A DNA stretch of 64,000 nucleotides from CAJBIL01 sp044359525. GTDB lineage: Bacteria; Pseudomonadota; Gammaproteobacteria; Burkholderiales; Rhodocyclaceae. Positions 27,723 through 35,820 of this stretch are shown in pieces. Position 1 is the first letter of the stretch. Every line of letters starts with the position of its first letter. The position numbers and the translations under genes were made by a program. Location: assembly GCA_044359525.1 (NCBI GenBank), contig JBIKLY010000003.1:19638-83637 (forward strand). The letters run 5' to 3'. The notes beneath the pieces were generated by a model. That model saw nothing but the letters and a program-made list of their open reading frames with translations. It searched no databases and was not told the origin of the DNA.

Positions 27723-28820
27723 ATGACCAAGACCGTAAAGCCCAAGATGGGCGTGATTTTTAAGTCGTATGAACCGCTGTCGGCGATGCGTGCCTATGCA
27801 GCACAAACGGAAGCCTCGAATATGACCGGTGGCTTCTGGATCGCGGAGGCCTATCACTGGTTCCGTCAGTACGGGCTGGAAGCCCGCGGTTGCTTCACCA
27901 CGCTGGCTGTTGTCGCGGAAGCGACCAAGACTATTCCGGTCGGCCTGGGTATCACCTCACCGTATATCCGCCACCCGACCGCTTTGGCCGCCGAAGCTGC
28001 AGCCATCGACGAATTGTCGAATGGTCGCTTCATTATGGGCATCGGTGTCGGCAAGGTCGGTATTGAATACCTGGAATACGACATCGAGAAGATGCGTCCG
28101 GTCGCTGTGCACCACGAGTCAATGGATATCATGCGCCATGTCTTCAGCGGCGAAAAATATTCCTACGAAGGCAAGCACTACAAGTCCTCGATGCCTGCCT
28201 ACGACCGCGCCGCCAAGGGTCTGCGCACCAAGATTCCGGTGTATGTCGGCGCTACCGGTCCGTTTATGCAGAAGCTTTGTGGCAAGGAATCTGACGGCAT
28301 GCTGCTCGCCGGTCTGACCTCTCCGGCTTTCGTCCACTACGCAATCGATAACATGAAGGCCGGCGCCAAGGCGCTCGACCGCGTGCTGCCGGATGATTTT
28401 CCGGTTGGCGGTGTGATCCTCTGTGCCTGCTCACGCGACGGTGCCAAAGCACGCAACGCAACACGCAGCTATACCGGCACCTATGTGGTTAACAAGATTC
28501 GTAATATTAAAAATGACGTCATCCTCTCCGGTTCCGGTCTGCCGGACAGCACCTGGGATCCGTTCCGCAAGGCAATCGCCGATGGTACGCAGGACAACGT
28601 CACCCACCTCGTCACCGACGAGATGATGCGCAAGTTTACCGTTATCTCCGGGACGCCGGAAGAGTGCCTGGAGATCACCCAGGAACTGATTGATGCTGGC
28701 ATGAACCTGCCGCTGCTGGAAGTTGTTGGCAAGACCGTGGAAGACAACCTCGAAACTATCCGTCTGATGGGCGAGGAGGTCCTGCCAAAGCTCAAGCCCG
28801 GCCCTTCAGTAACCGCTTGA
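27723..28820 (+). CDS. LLM-class (luciferase-like) oxidoreductase, probably F420-dependent
   Basis: A 365-residue TIM-barrel protein of the luciferase-like family that includes F420-dependent methylene-tetrahydromethanopterin reductase (Mer), F420 alcohol dehydrogenase (Adf) and F420-glucose-6-phosphate dehydrogenase. Visible family blocks are GGFWIAEAYHWF (about 37), GLGITSPYIRHPTALA (about 75), LSNGRFIMGIGVGK (about 100), and KIPVYVGATGP (about 170). Use of F420 rather than FMN is inferred from the same operon carrying fbiC and from the complete F420 pathway nearby. It is first in the operon and is followed by a strong stem-loop, which could raise its mRNA level. The substrate is unknown. 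Confidence 0.8.
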   Translation: MTKTVKPKMGVIFKSYEPLSAMRAYAAQTEASNMTGGFWIAEAYHWFRQYGLEARGCFTTLAVVAEATKTIPVGLGITSPYIRHPTALAAEAAAIDELSNGRFIMGIGVGKVGIEYLEYDIEKMRPVAVHHESMDIMRHVFSGEKYSYEGKHYKSSMPAYDRAAKGLRTKIPVYVGATGPFMQKLCGKESDGMLLAGLTSPAFVHYAIDNMKAGAKALDRVLPDDFPVGGVILCACSRDGAKARNATRSYTGTYVVNKIRNIKNDVILSGSGLPDSTWDPFRKAIADGTQDNVTHLVTDEMMRKFTVISGTPEECLEITQELIDAGMNLPLLEVVGKTVEDNLETIRLMGEEVLPKLKPGPSVTA

Positions 28821-28831
28821 TCGTTGTTGCA

Positions 28832-28859
28832 TCCGCCGCGCGCCTGAGTGCGCGGCGGA
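28832..28859 (+). other. Intercistronic stem-loop after the LLM gene
   Basis: TCCGCCGCGC (28832-28841) and GCGCGGCGGA (28850-28859) form a perfect 10-bp stem with an 8-base loop. No T-run follows and the next gene starts 24 bp on. This fits a processing or stabilising hairpin that lets the LLM gene be expressed more than the rest of the operon, rather than a terminator. Confidence 0.5.
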
Positions 28860-28883
28860 ATCAAATGATACGGAGAAAAAAAT

Positions 28884-29804
28884 ATGAAATTAGCGAGTTT
28901 TAGAATCAAGTCGAGCGGCAAGGCAACGATTGGGGTGGTGCTGGCTGATGGTGGTTACCTGGACCTCAACGGTGCGACGAATGGTGAACTGCCGAACGCG
29001 ATGATTCCGTTCCTGGAGTTGGGAGAGTATGCGATGGCACGCGCCCGTCAGTTGGCCGCCAATGCTGCTTCCGGTCAAGCAAATGTCATTCCTGTCACCG
29101 ACGTTGATCTGCAGGCCCCAGTGCCGCGTCCGGGCAAGATAATGCATACCTCGTGCAATTTTCCCGGTCACCTCTCCGAGCTGACAACTTGGCAAGCGCC
29201 CGAGTGGCAGGCACACAACTGGGGTGACTTCCATTTTGATCATCCCACCGGCTTCCTTGAGGCGCCGTCAAGCGTCGTTCCGACGAATGCTTCGGTGGCA
29301 ATACCGCACTTCACGAAGCAACTGGATTACGAAATCGAAATCGGCATCGTGATCGGCAAAAAAGCCTTCCGTGTTTCACGTGAAGAGGCTCTCGAATATG
29401 TCGCCGGCCTGACGATTTTCAACGACCTTTCGGCTCGCGACATTCAGGCGCGCGAGCATGCCAACAAGGTTATTCTGCTCGGCAAGAGTTTTGATGGCTC
29501 GTGCCCGCTTGGCCCGCATCTGGTAACGCTGGACGAAGTCGGCGATGTCAACAACCTGGGCATGCAGCTCACGCTAAATGGCCAGCCACGCCAGACCTCG
29601 AACTCAGGCAACGTCCATTACAAGATCGCCGACATGGTGGCCTGGTGGTCAAACACCACGCTGGAACCGGGCGATGTGATCACCTCCGGCAGTCCTCCGG
29701 GCGTCATCGCCGGCAGCAAGGACCCGGTGTATCTCAAGAACGGCGACCGTATCGACTGCAACGTCGAAAAACTCGGCACGCTCACGACTTTTATCGTCGA
29801 CTAA
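28884..29804 (+). CDS. Fumarylacetoacetate hydrolase (FAH) family protein
   Basis: A 306-residue member of the FAH/2-keto-4-pentenoate hydratase superfamily. The catalytic core is seen as LDYEIEIGIVIGKKA (about 148, metal-binding Glu residues) and FNDLSARDIQARE (about 180, Asp), with GSPPGV near residue 273. Family members hydrolyse acylpyruvates, hydrate 2-oxo-enoates or decarboxylate oxaloacetate. GGAGAAAAAA precedes the ATG. In this operon it probably acts on a 1,3-dicarbonyl or 2-oxo acid made by ring opening, but the exact reaction cannot be told. Confidence 0.85.
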   Translation: MKLASFRIKSSGKATIGVVLADGGYLDLNGATNGELPNAMIPFLELGEYAMARARQLAANAASGQANVIPVTDVDLQAPVPRPGKIMHTSCNFPGHLSELTTWQAPEWQAHNWGDFHFDHPTGFLEAPSSVVPTNASVAIPHFTKQLDYEIEIGIVIGKKAFRVSREEALEYVAGLTIFNDLSARDIQAREHANKVILLGKSFDGSCPLGPHLVTLDEVGDVNNLGMQLTLNGQPRQTSNSGNVHYKIADMVAWWSNTTLEPGDVITSGSPPGVIAGSKDPVYLKNGDRIDCNVEKLGTLTTFIVD

Positions 29805-29819
29805 TCAGGCGAGGAAAAC

Positions 29820-31091
29820 ATGACAAATAGCGTAAATAGAGATCTCGTCAAGAAGGCGACCGATCTGATTGATCGTGAACGACTGGTCAACCTGACCATC
29901 GATCTGGTGAATATTCCAAGCCCTACGGGTTTTGAAGGTGATGTCGCACGTGCCTATCATGAGGTTCTGCAGGGGTCGGGCTTCGATGCCACGCTGCAGC
30001 CGATCGGTGATGAGCGCTACAACGCGATCGGCCGTCTGCAGGGCGAGGGTGGGGGCAAGTCCCTCATGTTCAATGGTCACCTCGATACTTCGTTCGGCCC
30101 GGAGCAAGCTCACCGCGGCATCGGCTACCAATGCAAGGGGACGCTGGTCGACAACGAGTGGATCTACGGCATGGGCTCGTTCAATATGAAGTTTGCCCTG
30201 GCCAATTACCTCACGGCAGTCGAGGCGATTCGCAAAGCCGGCATCAAACTGGGCGGTGACGTAGTGATTGCTGCCGTTGCAGGTGAGATTGAGAAAGCAC
30301 CGGTCAACGAATACGAAGGCCGTCAGTATCAGGGCTATGGCGTCGGTACCAAATACGCGATTACCCACGGTGCGGTTGCGGACTATTGCATCCTCGGCGA
30401 GCCGACCAACATGATGCTGATCCCACGTCACTGCGGAACCACCTGGATCAAGATTACTGTCCCGGGCCACCTGATCCACACTGCGTGGTCGGAACTAGAG
30501 CGTAATGCGATCAACAAGTCGCGCGTGGTGCTAGATGCGATTCATGAATGGATTCCCGATTATCTCGCGCGCAACACCGTCGGCGACTTTCAGCCGCGCG
30601 TAAACGTTTCTGCGATCGAAGGCGGTTGGCCTTGGCGCGGTGCGCGCACGCCAGATAACTGCGTGATTTACCTCGATGTGCGCACACTGCCCAACAACCT
30701 TCCAGTGCAGGCGTTCAACGAAGTCCGCGACATGATTAAGTCGGTGGTCAAGAGGAACCCGCAGCTTGAAGGTACCAAGGCAGAAATTTTCCTGTCCGCG
30801 CCCGGTACATCTATTCCTGATGATCACGAATTGGTCCAGACCATCATCTCCGCTCACTCGAACCAGCTCGGCAAGGCGCCTCAGATGGGGACTGAAACCT
30901 GGTATAGCGATGCCGCACACATGAACCGCTACGGTATCCCTACCGTCAATTACGGCTCGGCGGGTCGTATCCGCACTGGCGGTGGTGGCTTCTCGACGGC
31001 GCAGGGTGAGCATACGCATATCGGCGACATGATGGACATCGTCGGGGTGTACATCGAAGTGATGATGAAGATTTGTGGCGTGGTTAAGTAG
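29820..31091 (+). CDS. M20-family metallohydrolase-like protein with altered metal-site residues
   Basis: A 423-residue protein of the M20/ArgE/DapE fold. The first ligand motif GHLDT (H87, D89), the GEPT Glu (E194) and a C-terminal His (in GEHTHIG) are kept. Two usual metal positions differ. The bridging Asp in the consensus GxGxxDMK is Asn122 (GMGSFNMK), and the metal Glu after the catalytic base is Ile157 (AGEIEK). Both codons are clear in the sequence (AAT at 30184, ATT in GAGATTGAG). It may bind one metal, use Glu158 instead, or have another activity. GAGG precedes the ATG. Amide hydrolysis in the operon's pathway is the default guess. Confidence 0.75.
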   Translation: MTNSVNRDLVKKATDLIDRERLVNLTIDLVNIPSPTGFEGDVARAYHEVLQGSGFDATLQPIGDERYNAIGRLQGEGGGKSLMFNGHLDTSFGPEQAHRGIGYQCKGTLVDNEWIYGMGSFNMKFALANYLTAVEAIRKAGIKLGGDVVIAAVAGEIEKAPVNEYEGRQYQGYGVGTKYAITHGAVADYCILGEPTNMMLIPRHCGTTWIKITVPGHLIHTAWSELERNAINKSRVVLDAIHEWIPDYLARNTVGDFQPRVNVSAIEGGWPWRGARTPDNCVIYLDVRTLPNNLPVQAFNEVRDMIKSVVKRNPQLEGTKAEIFLSAPGTSIPDDHELVQTIISAHSNQLGKAPQMGTETWYSDAAHMNRYGIPTVNYGSAGRIRTGGGGFSTAQGEHTHIGDMMDIVGVYIEVMMKICGVVK

Positions 31092-31168
31092 GTAGCACAA
31101 AGTAACCGGGCATCGGGACGGTTTTTGAAAAGCTTGTCTTTGCAGGACAAAATGGAGATCTTCAAGCA

Positions 31169-33553
31169 ATGAGCATATTGACCGGCAGACTTCTGGAACG
31201 TCCTGATGCCCAAACCGCGCTGGCTCTAGCGCATTTCCAGGGGCTGGAGGAAATCCAGGTCATCGCGGCGGCGATCAGGGACCATGGACATGGTTCCGTG
31301 GTTACCTATTCACCAAAAGTATTCATTCCACTCACTCAGTTGTGTCGTGATGTTTGCCACTACTGTACGTTTGCCAAGGTGCCCGACGAAGACACGGCAC
31401 CATATCTGACGCCTGATCAGGTGCTTGAAATTGCCCATGCCGGTGTGCAGGCTGGTTGCCATGAGGCGCTGTTTACCCTTGGCGACAAGCCAGAATTGCG
31501 TTATTCGGCTGCGCGCGAAGCGCTTGCTGCCATGGGGTATGACACCACGCTTTCCTATCTGGCAGCGATGGCAAAGCTCGTTCAGGACGAAACCGGTCTG
31601 TTGCCGCACCTAAATGCGGGGGTGATGAGCGCACAGGATCTGCAGGCTCTGCGTATGGTTTCCGTATCGCAAGGGCTGATGCTCGAAAGTACCGCCCAGA
31701 ATTTGTGTGAAATAGGGGGCCCCCACTATGGCTCGCCTGACAAAGAGCCTGGAGCCCGACTGGAAATGATTGCCGTTGCCGGCAAGCTAAAAATTCCTTT
31801 CACTTCCGGGATTTTGATCGGCATCGGTGAAACTCGGCAGCAGCGTATTGAAGCGTTGCTCGCGCTACGCGACCTTAACGATGAATATGGTCATATCCAG
31901 GAAGTCATCATTCAGAACTTCCGTCGCAAGCCGAACACCAAAATGGCCAATGCGCCGGAACCGTCAGTCGAGGAGTTATGCTGGACGATTGCCGCTGCAC
32001 GCATCATCTTCGGTGCGGAGGCTAATATCCAGGCGCCACCGAATCTGTCACCGCAGTCCGTGCGTGTTCTGATTAATTCGGGAATTAACGATCTGGGTGG
32101 CGTCTCGCCGGTGACCCCCGATCATGTCAACCCCGAAGCACCGTGGCCGCATTTGCACCTTTTGGCGCGTGAAACAGAAATGGCTGGCAAGATACTTGTG
32201 CCACGCCTGCCACTCTATCCAAAGCTGGTTCAGCAACTGGAGCAGTGGGTCGACCCCGAACTGCACCAGGCGGTGCGTTCACGTGTCGATGCTGGCGGCT
32301 TTCCTCGTACCGATACGTGGTGTCCCGGTCAAGGCAGCCCTGCGCCAAAAATGCCAAGCTTCCCGCCGTCCGAGCAGTTGTTCCATTTTTTGGGCAACGA
32401 AGCCTACCGTTTCGCCGAAAAGGCGGCACGCGGTGTTCGCCTCTCAGAACGAGAGATCATGCGCCTGTTCGATGTGCGTGGGGGCGAGCTTCATATTCTG
32501 TGCGCGGCAGCTGACGAGTTGCGCGTTGAGGTAAAGGGGAGTGCGGTTACCTACATTCCCAACTGCAACATCAACTACACGAACATCTGTTCGTACAAAT
32601 GCCAGTTCTGCGCCTTCTCGAAAGGCAAAGCAAGCGACGAACTGCGCGGCAAGGCATATAACCTGCCGCTTTCAGAGATTCAAAGCAAGGCGGCCGATGC
32701 GTGGGATCGAGGCGCGAGCGAAGTCTGCCTGCAGGGAGGGATTCATCCGTCCTATACCGGCAAGACCTATCTCGATATCTGCAAGGCGATCAAGGATGTG
32801 CGGCCCGACATGCATATTCATGCCTTCTCACCGCTGGAAATCTGGCAGGGCGCGACGACGCTTGGCATGCCGCTGGGCGAGTATCTCGCTGAACTGAAAG
32901 CAGCAGGTCTCGGCTCGTTGCCGGGAACTGCCGCTGAAATTCTCGACAACCAGGTGCGTCAGATACTGTGCCCAGATAAGCTCACGGTCGAGCAATGGGG
33001 TGACGTGATGCGCGCCGCTCACCGTGTCGGTCTAAAAAGTACGGCAACCATCATGTATGGTCATGTCGAGCAATCCGAGCATTGGGCACGACATCTGCTC
33101 TTCTTGCGCGACTTGCAGGAAGAAAGCGGCGGCTTCACCGAATTCGTCCCCCTGCCGTTTGTGCACATGGAGGCGCCGATTTATCGGCGCGGCAGGGCGC
33201 GCCCTGGACCAACTTTTCGCGAAGCTGTGTTGATGCACGCGGTGGCTCGCTTGGCGTTGCACCCTCTGATCGAAAACATTCAGACCTCGTGGACCAAGAT
33301 GGGCCGCGACGGCGTCGGTGCCTGCCTGCAGGCTGGGGCAAACGATCTGGGCGGCACCTTGATGAACGAGAGCATCAGCCGTGCAGCAGGAGCCAAGAAC
33401 GGTCAGGAAATGACTCCCAAGGATTTGGAGGCGACGATCCTGTCGATCGGTCGCCTGCCGGTTCAGCGTAACACCCTTTATGGGCGGGCTACGCCCCGCG
33501 AATATTTTTCGGGATCGACGCAAAAAACGCGCATCGCAGTCAGTTGTGCGTGA
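31169..33553 (+). CDS. fbiC: FO synthase, fused CofG-CofH (7,8-didemethyl-8-hydroxy-5-deazariboflavin synthase)
   Basis: A 794-residue protein with two radical-SAM halves. The N-terminal CofG half has its 4Fe-4S cysteines C59, C63 and C66 in CRDVCHYC. The C-terminal CofH half has C474, C478 and C481 in CSYKCQFC. Together the halves join tyrosine and 5-amino-6-ribitylamino-uracil to give FO, the F420 chromophore. Separate cofG and cofH genes are usual in archaea and cyanobacteria, while the fused form is typical of actinobacteria; some proteobacteria have it too. GGAG precedes the ATG. It lies inside a catabolic-looking operon rather than with cofCDE, so FO supply may be co-regulated with the F420-using enzyme. 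Confidence 0.95.
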   Translation: MSILTGRLLERPDAQTALALAHFQGLEEIQVIAAAIRDHGHGSVVTYSPKVFIPLTQLCRDVCHYCTFAKVPDEDTAPYLTPDQVLEIAHAGVQAGCHEALFTLGDKPELRYSAAREALAAMGYDTTLSYLAAMAKLVQDETGLLPHLNAGVMSAQDLQALRMVSVSQGLMLESTAQNLCEIGGPHYGSPDKEPGARLEMIAVAGKLKIPFTSGILIGIGETRQQRIEALLALRDLNDEYGHIQEVIIQNFRRKPNTKMANAPEPSVEELCWTIAAARIIFGAEANIQAPPNLSPQSVRVLINSGINDLGGVSPVTPDHVNPEAPWPHLHLLARETEMAGKILVPRLPLYPKLVQQLEQWVDPELHQAVRSRVDAGGFPRTDTWCPGQGSPAPKMPSFPPSEQLFHFLGNEAYRFAEKAARGVRLSEREIMRLFDVRGGELHILCAAADELRVEVKGSAVTYIPNCNINYTNICSYKCQFCAFSKGKASDELRGKAYNLPLSEIQSKAADAWDRGASEVCLQGGIHPSYTGKTYLDICKAIKDVRPDMHIHAFSPLEIWQGATTLGMPLGEYLAELKAAGLGSLPGTAAEILDNQVRQILCPDKLTVEQWGDVMRAAHRVGLKSTATIMYGHVEQSEHWARHLLFLRDLQEESGGFTEFVPLPFVHMEAPIYRRGRARPGPTFREAVLMHAVARLALHPLIENIQTSWTKMGRDGVGACLQAGANDLGGTLMNESISRAAGAKNGQEMTPKDLEATILSIGRLPVQRNTLYGRATPREYFSGSTQKTRIAVSCA

Positions 33554-33614
33554 TGTCCGAGTCCCGGTTTTCAACCAGCGTTGATACGAAACGATCCACG
33601 AAAGGAACGTGCAC

Positions 33615-34430
33615 GTGAGCGGTCAAGCCCTATTTGATAGTCTGTCGAAAGCTAAGGTTTACGATCTCGGTCAGGCCTACTGGCCGAGCATGCCGGTGCA
33701 TCCATTCGATCCACCGTTCCAGTTCTTCCTGTACCGTTACCACGAGTACGTGCGCAAGTCGTTCGATGAGATGGGCATTGAACCTGGTTTCTCAGATGCC
33801 ATCAGTCTGATCGTGACCTCGATGCATTCCGGCACGCATTTCGATTTGCCGATTCACATGTCTGAGAATCTGAAGGTGATGGGTGTCGATGTGACGCCTT
33901 ACCAGCGCGATACTGGTTTCACCAATCTTCCCGAGCCGTTGCACAGCATGGAAAAAGTGCCACCGCTGCTGCTGCGCGCCATTCTGCTCGACATCCCGGC
34001 CTATAAGGGGCTGGATATCCTGCCCGAATGCTACGCCATCACGCCGGAGGATCTTGAGGGTGCCGCAGCAACGCAGGGCGTGACGATCAAAGAGGGGGAC
34101 TGCATTCTTATACGTACCGGCTATGCACGCTACTTCGAGACGGATCGCGAGGCCTATCTCTACAAATGGGCCGGCCTGAGCGATCATGCGGCGCACTGGG
34201 TTGCCGCCCGCAAGCCCAAGCTGGTTGGTATTGACAATTTGTCGCTGGGCGTTCCGACCCCTTTTGCTAGCCACCGCATCATTCTGGTTGAGGCCGGCAT
34301 CTATCTGATGAAGAGCCTGACCCTGGAAACGCTGGCTGCTGACAAACGATACATTAGTACTGTGGTTGTTCTCCCCCTAAAAATCAAAGGTGGCGAGGCT
34401 TCGCTAGTCCGCCCTATCGCAATTGCATGA
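33615..34430 (+). CDS. Cyclase-family metal-dependent amidohydrolase (kynurenine formamidase-like)
   Basis: A 271-residue member of the cyclase/KynB/isatin hydrolase family. The defining metal motif is intact as HSGTHFDLPIH (about residues 73-83). Members hydrolyse cyclic or linear amides and formamides, usually with Mn or Zn. Two GTG starts are possible; the one at 33615 has AAAGGA at the right distance, so it is preferred over 33609. The stop overlaps the first ATG of the next gene. Lactam or imide ring opening would fit a heterocycle pathway, which is inference. Confidence 0.85.
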   Translation: MSGQALFDSLSKAKVYDLGQAYWPSMPVHPFDPPFQFFLYRYHEYVRKSFDEMGIEPGFSDAISLIVTSMHSGTHFDLPIHMSENLKVMGVDVTPYQRDTGFTNLPEPLHSMEKVPPLLLRAILLDIPAYKGLDILPECYAITPEDLEGAAATQGVTIKEGDCILIRTGYARYFETDREAYLYKWAGLSDHAAHWVAARKPKLVGIDNLSLGVPTPFASHRIILVEAGIYLMKSLTLETLAADKRYISTVVVLPLKIKGGEASLVRPIAIA

Positions 34431-34444
34431 ACCGAGGTGACAAC

Positions 34445-35650
34445 ATGATACAGAGCAACACAATTTCTCCTGATCTGATCTGGACTGGCGAAATCAACCA
34501 GCGGCCGGAAGTCCAGGATGGTTTTGACCGTACGAAAACTGTTCGTTTCTACGACACGACGTTGCGCGATGGCGAACAGGCCGTGGGGGTTGTTTTTTCT
34601 GCCGACGCAAAGTACCAAATCGCCTGCTGTTTGGCCGAGATGGGCGTGGGGCGTATCGAATCTGGTTTTCCACGCGTTTCCGATGAAGACACTGAGGCAG
34701 TTCGCCGGATTCTCGCCGCCAAGCTGAAGTCCGAGATATGGGGCTTTGCGCGGGCAGTCAAGGCCGATATCGACGCTCACATCGAGTTGGGAACGACCGA
34801 GGTACTGATTGAGATCGCAACCAGCGAGCAGAAGATGAAGGCCTATGGCTTCACACGCGAGTCAGTGATTGTCCGCATGAGCGATGCGATCAGGCATGCC
34901 CGCGCCCATGGCATGCGAGTGAATTTCTTTCCAGTCGATAGCACGCGTTCTGACTTTCAATTCCTTGAGCAAGTATACAAGGCTGCGATCGCCGCCGGCG
35001 CGGAAGAAGTCTCTGTGGTTGATACGATCGGCGCCTGTGCACCGGAGGCAGTAGAGTTTCTTATCCGCAAAGTGGCTTCGTGGGTTGGGCCGAATGTGCC
35101 GATTCACTGGCATGGCCATAACGACTTCGGTCTGGCGACTGCCGCGGCAATTGCTGCTGTCCGTGGCGGCGCCACCTGGATTCAAGGAACGATCAACGGC
35201 ATGGGCGAGCGTGCCGGCAATGCCGACATTTGCGAAGTCGCGCTGGCGTTGCAGTGCCTCTACAACGTTCCGGTGGAGATGGATCTATCGAAGGCGCGTC
35301 AGGTCTCCGAGCTGGTTCGCAAGGAGGGCAACTATCAGGTTGACCGCTGGAAGCCGGTGGTCGGCGAGGCCCTGTTCGTACGCGAAAGCGGCGCTGTGGC
35401 GGCACAGTTTCACATGCCTGATGCCATTGAACCCTATTCGTCAACGGTTGTTGCTGCGCAACGTGGCATCGTCCTCGGCAAGAAGAGTGGTCTGGCAAAT
35501 GTCGAAATCAAGGTCAAGGAACTCAATCTTGCGCTACCTGCGGAAAAGTATCCGGCGCTGCTTGCTGCCGTTAAGGATATGTCCACACGTTCTCATCGTT
35601 TGGTAAGCGATGAGGAGTTTGTCAAAATGGCGGCAACGATGCTTTCATGA
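34445..35650 (+). CDS. LeuA/NifV-like acyl-transferring synthase (DRE-TIM metallolyase)
   Basis: A 401-residue protein of the homocitrate/isopropylmalate/citramalate synthase family. It has FYDTTLRDGEQAVGV (about residue 32), the metal His pair in HWHGHNDFG (about 218), GTINGMGERAGNAD (about 247) and the GIVLGKKSG helix (about 339). The C-terminal LeuA allosteric domain is missing, as in NifV-type homocitrate synthases. An ATG at 34427 overlaps the previous stop, but GAGG favours 34445. No lysine or nitrogenase genes are near. It may run condensation of a pathway 2-oxo acid with acetyl-CoA, or the reverse lyase reaction; the substrate is not predictable. Confidence 0.8.
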   Translation: MIQSNTISPDLIWTGEINQRPEVQDGFDRTKTVRFYDTTLRDGEQAVGVVFSADAKYQIACCLAEMGVGRIESGFPRVSDEDTEAVRRILAAKLKSEIWGFARAVKADIDAHIELGTTEVLIEIATSEQKMKAYGFTRESVIVRMSDAIRHARAHGMRVNFFPVDSTRSDFQFLEQVYKAAIAAGAEEVSVVDTIGACAPEAVEFLIRKVASWVGPNVPIHWHGHNDFGLATAAAIAAVRGGATWIQGTINGMGERAGNADICEVALALQCLYNVPVEMDLSKARQVSELVRKEGNYQVDRWKPVVGEALFVRESGAVAAQFHMPDAIEPYSSTVVAAQRGIVLGKKSGLANVEIKVKELNLALPAEKYPALLAAVKDMSTRSHRLVSDEEFVKMAATMLS

Positions 35651-35731
35651 TTTCCTTTTTTTGCTGTTGACGTGCAGATGAGAAGGTGATAACTGTGATC
35701 CGTTAAGTGGGTGCGGAAACGATAGGACAAG

Positions 35732-35747
35732 GCCAGATCAATCTGGC
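35732..35747. promoter_or_regulatory. Inverted repeat upstream of AraC regulator 3
   Basis: GCCAGAT-CA-ATCTGGC is a perfect 7-bp inverted repeat in the 170-bp gap between the LeuA/NifV-like gene and the AraC gene. It is a candidate operator, for example for autoregulation. A T-rich stretch just after the upstream stop (35651-35664) has no clear stem before it. Confidence 0.35.
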
Positions 35748-35820
35748 TGGCTGCAGCAGATTTGTCTCGTGAATCCCCGGCATAACTTGCAGCCGGATTC
35801 TTGTTGGAGGAGGAGCTGTT

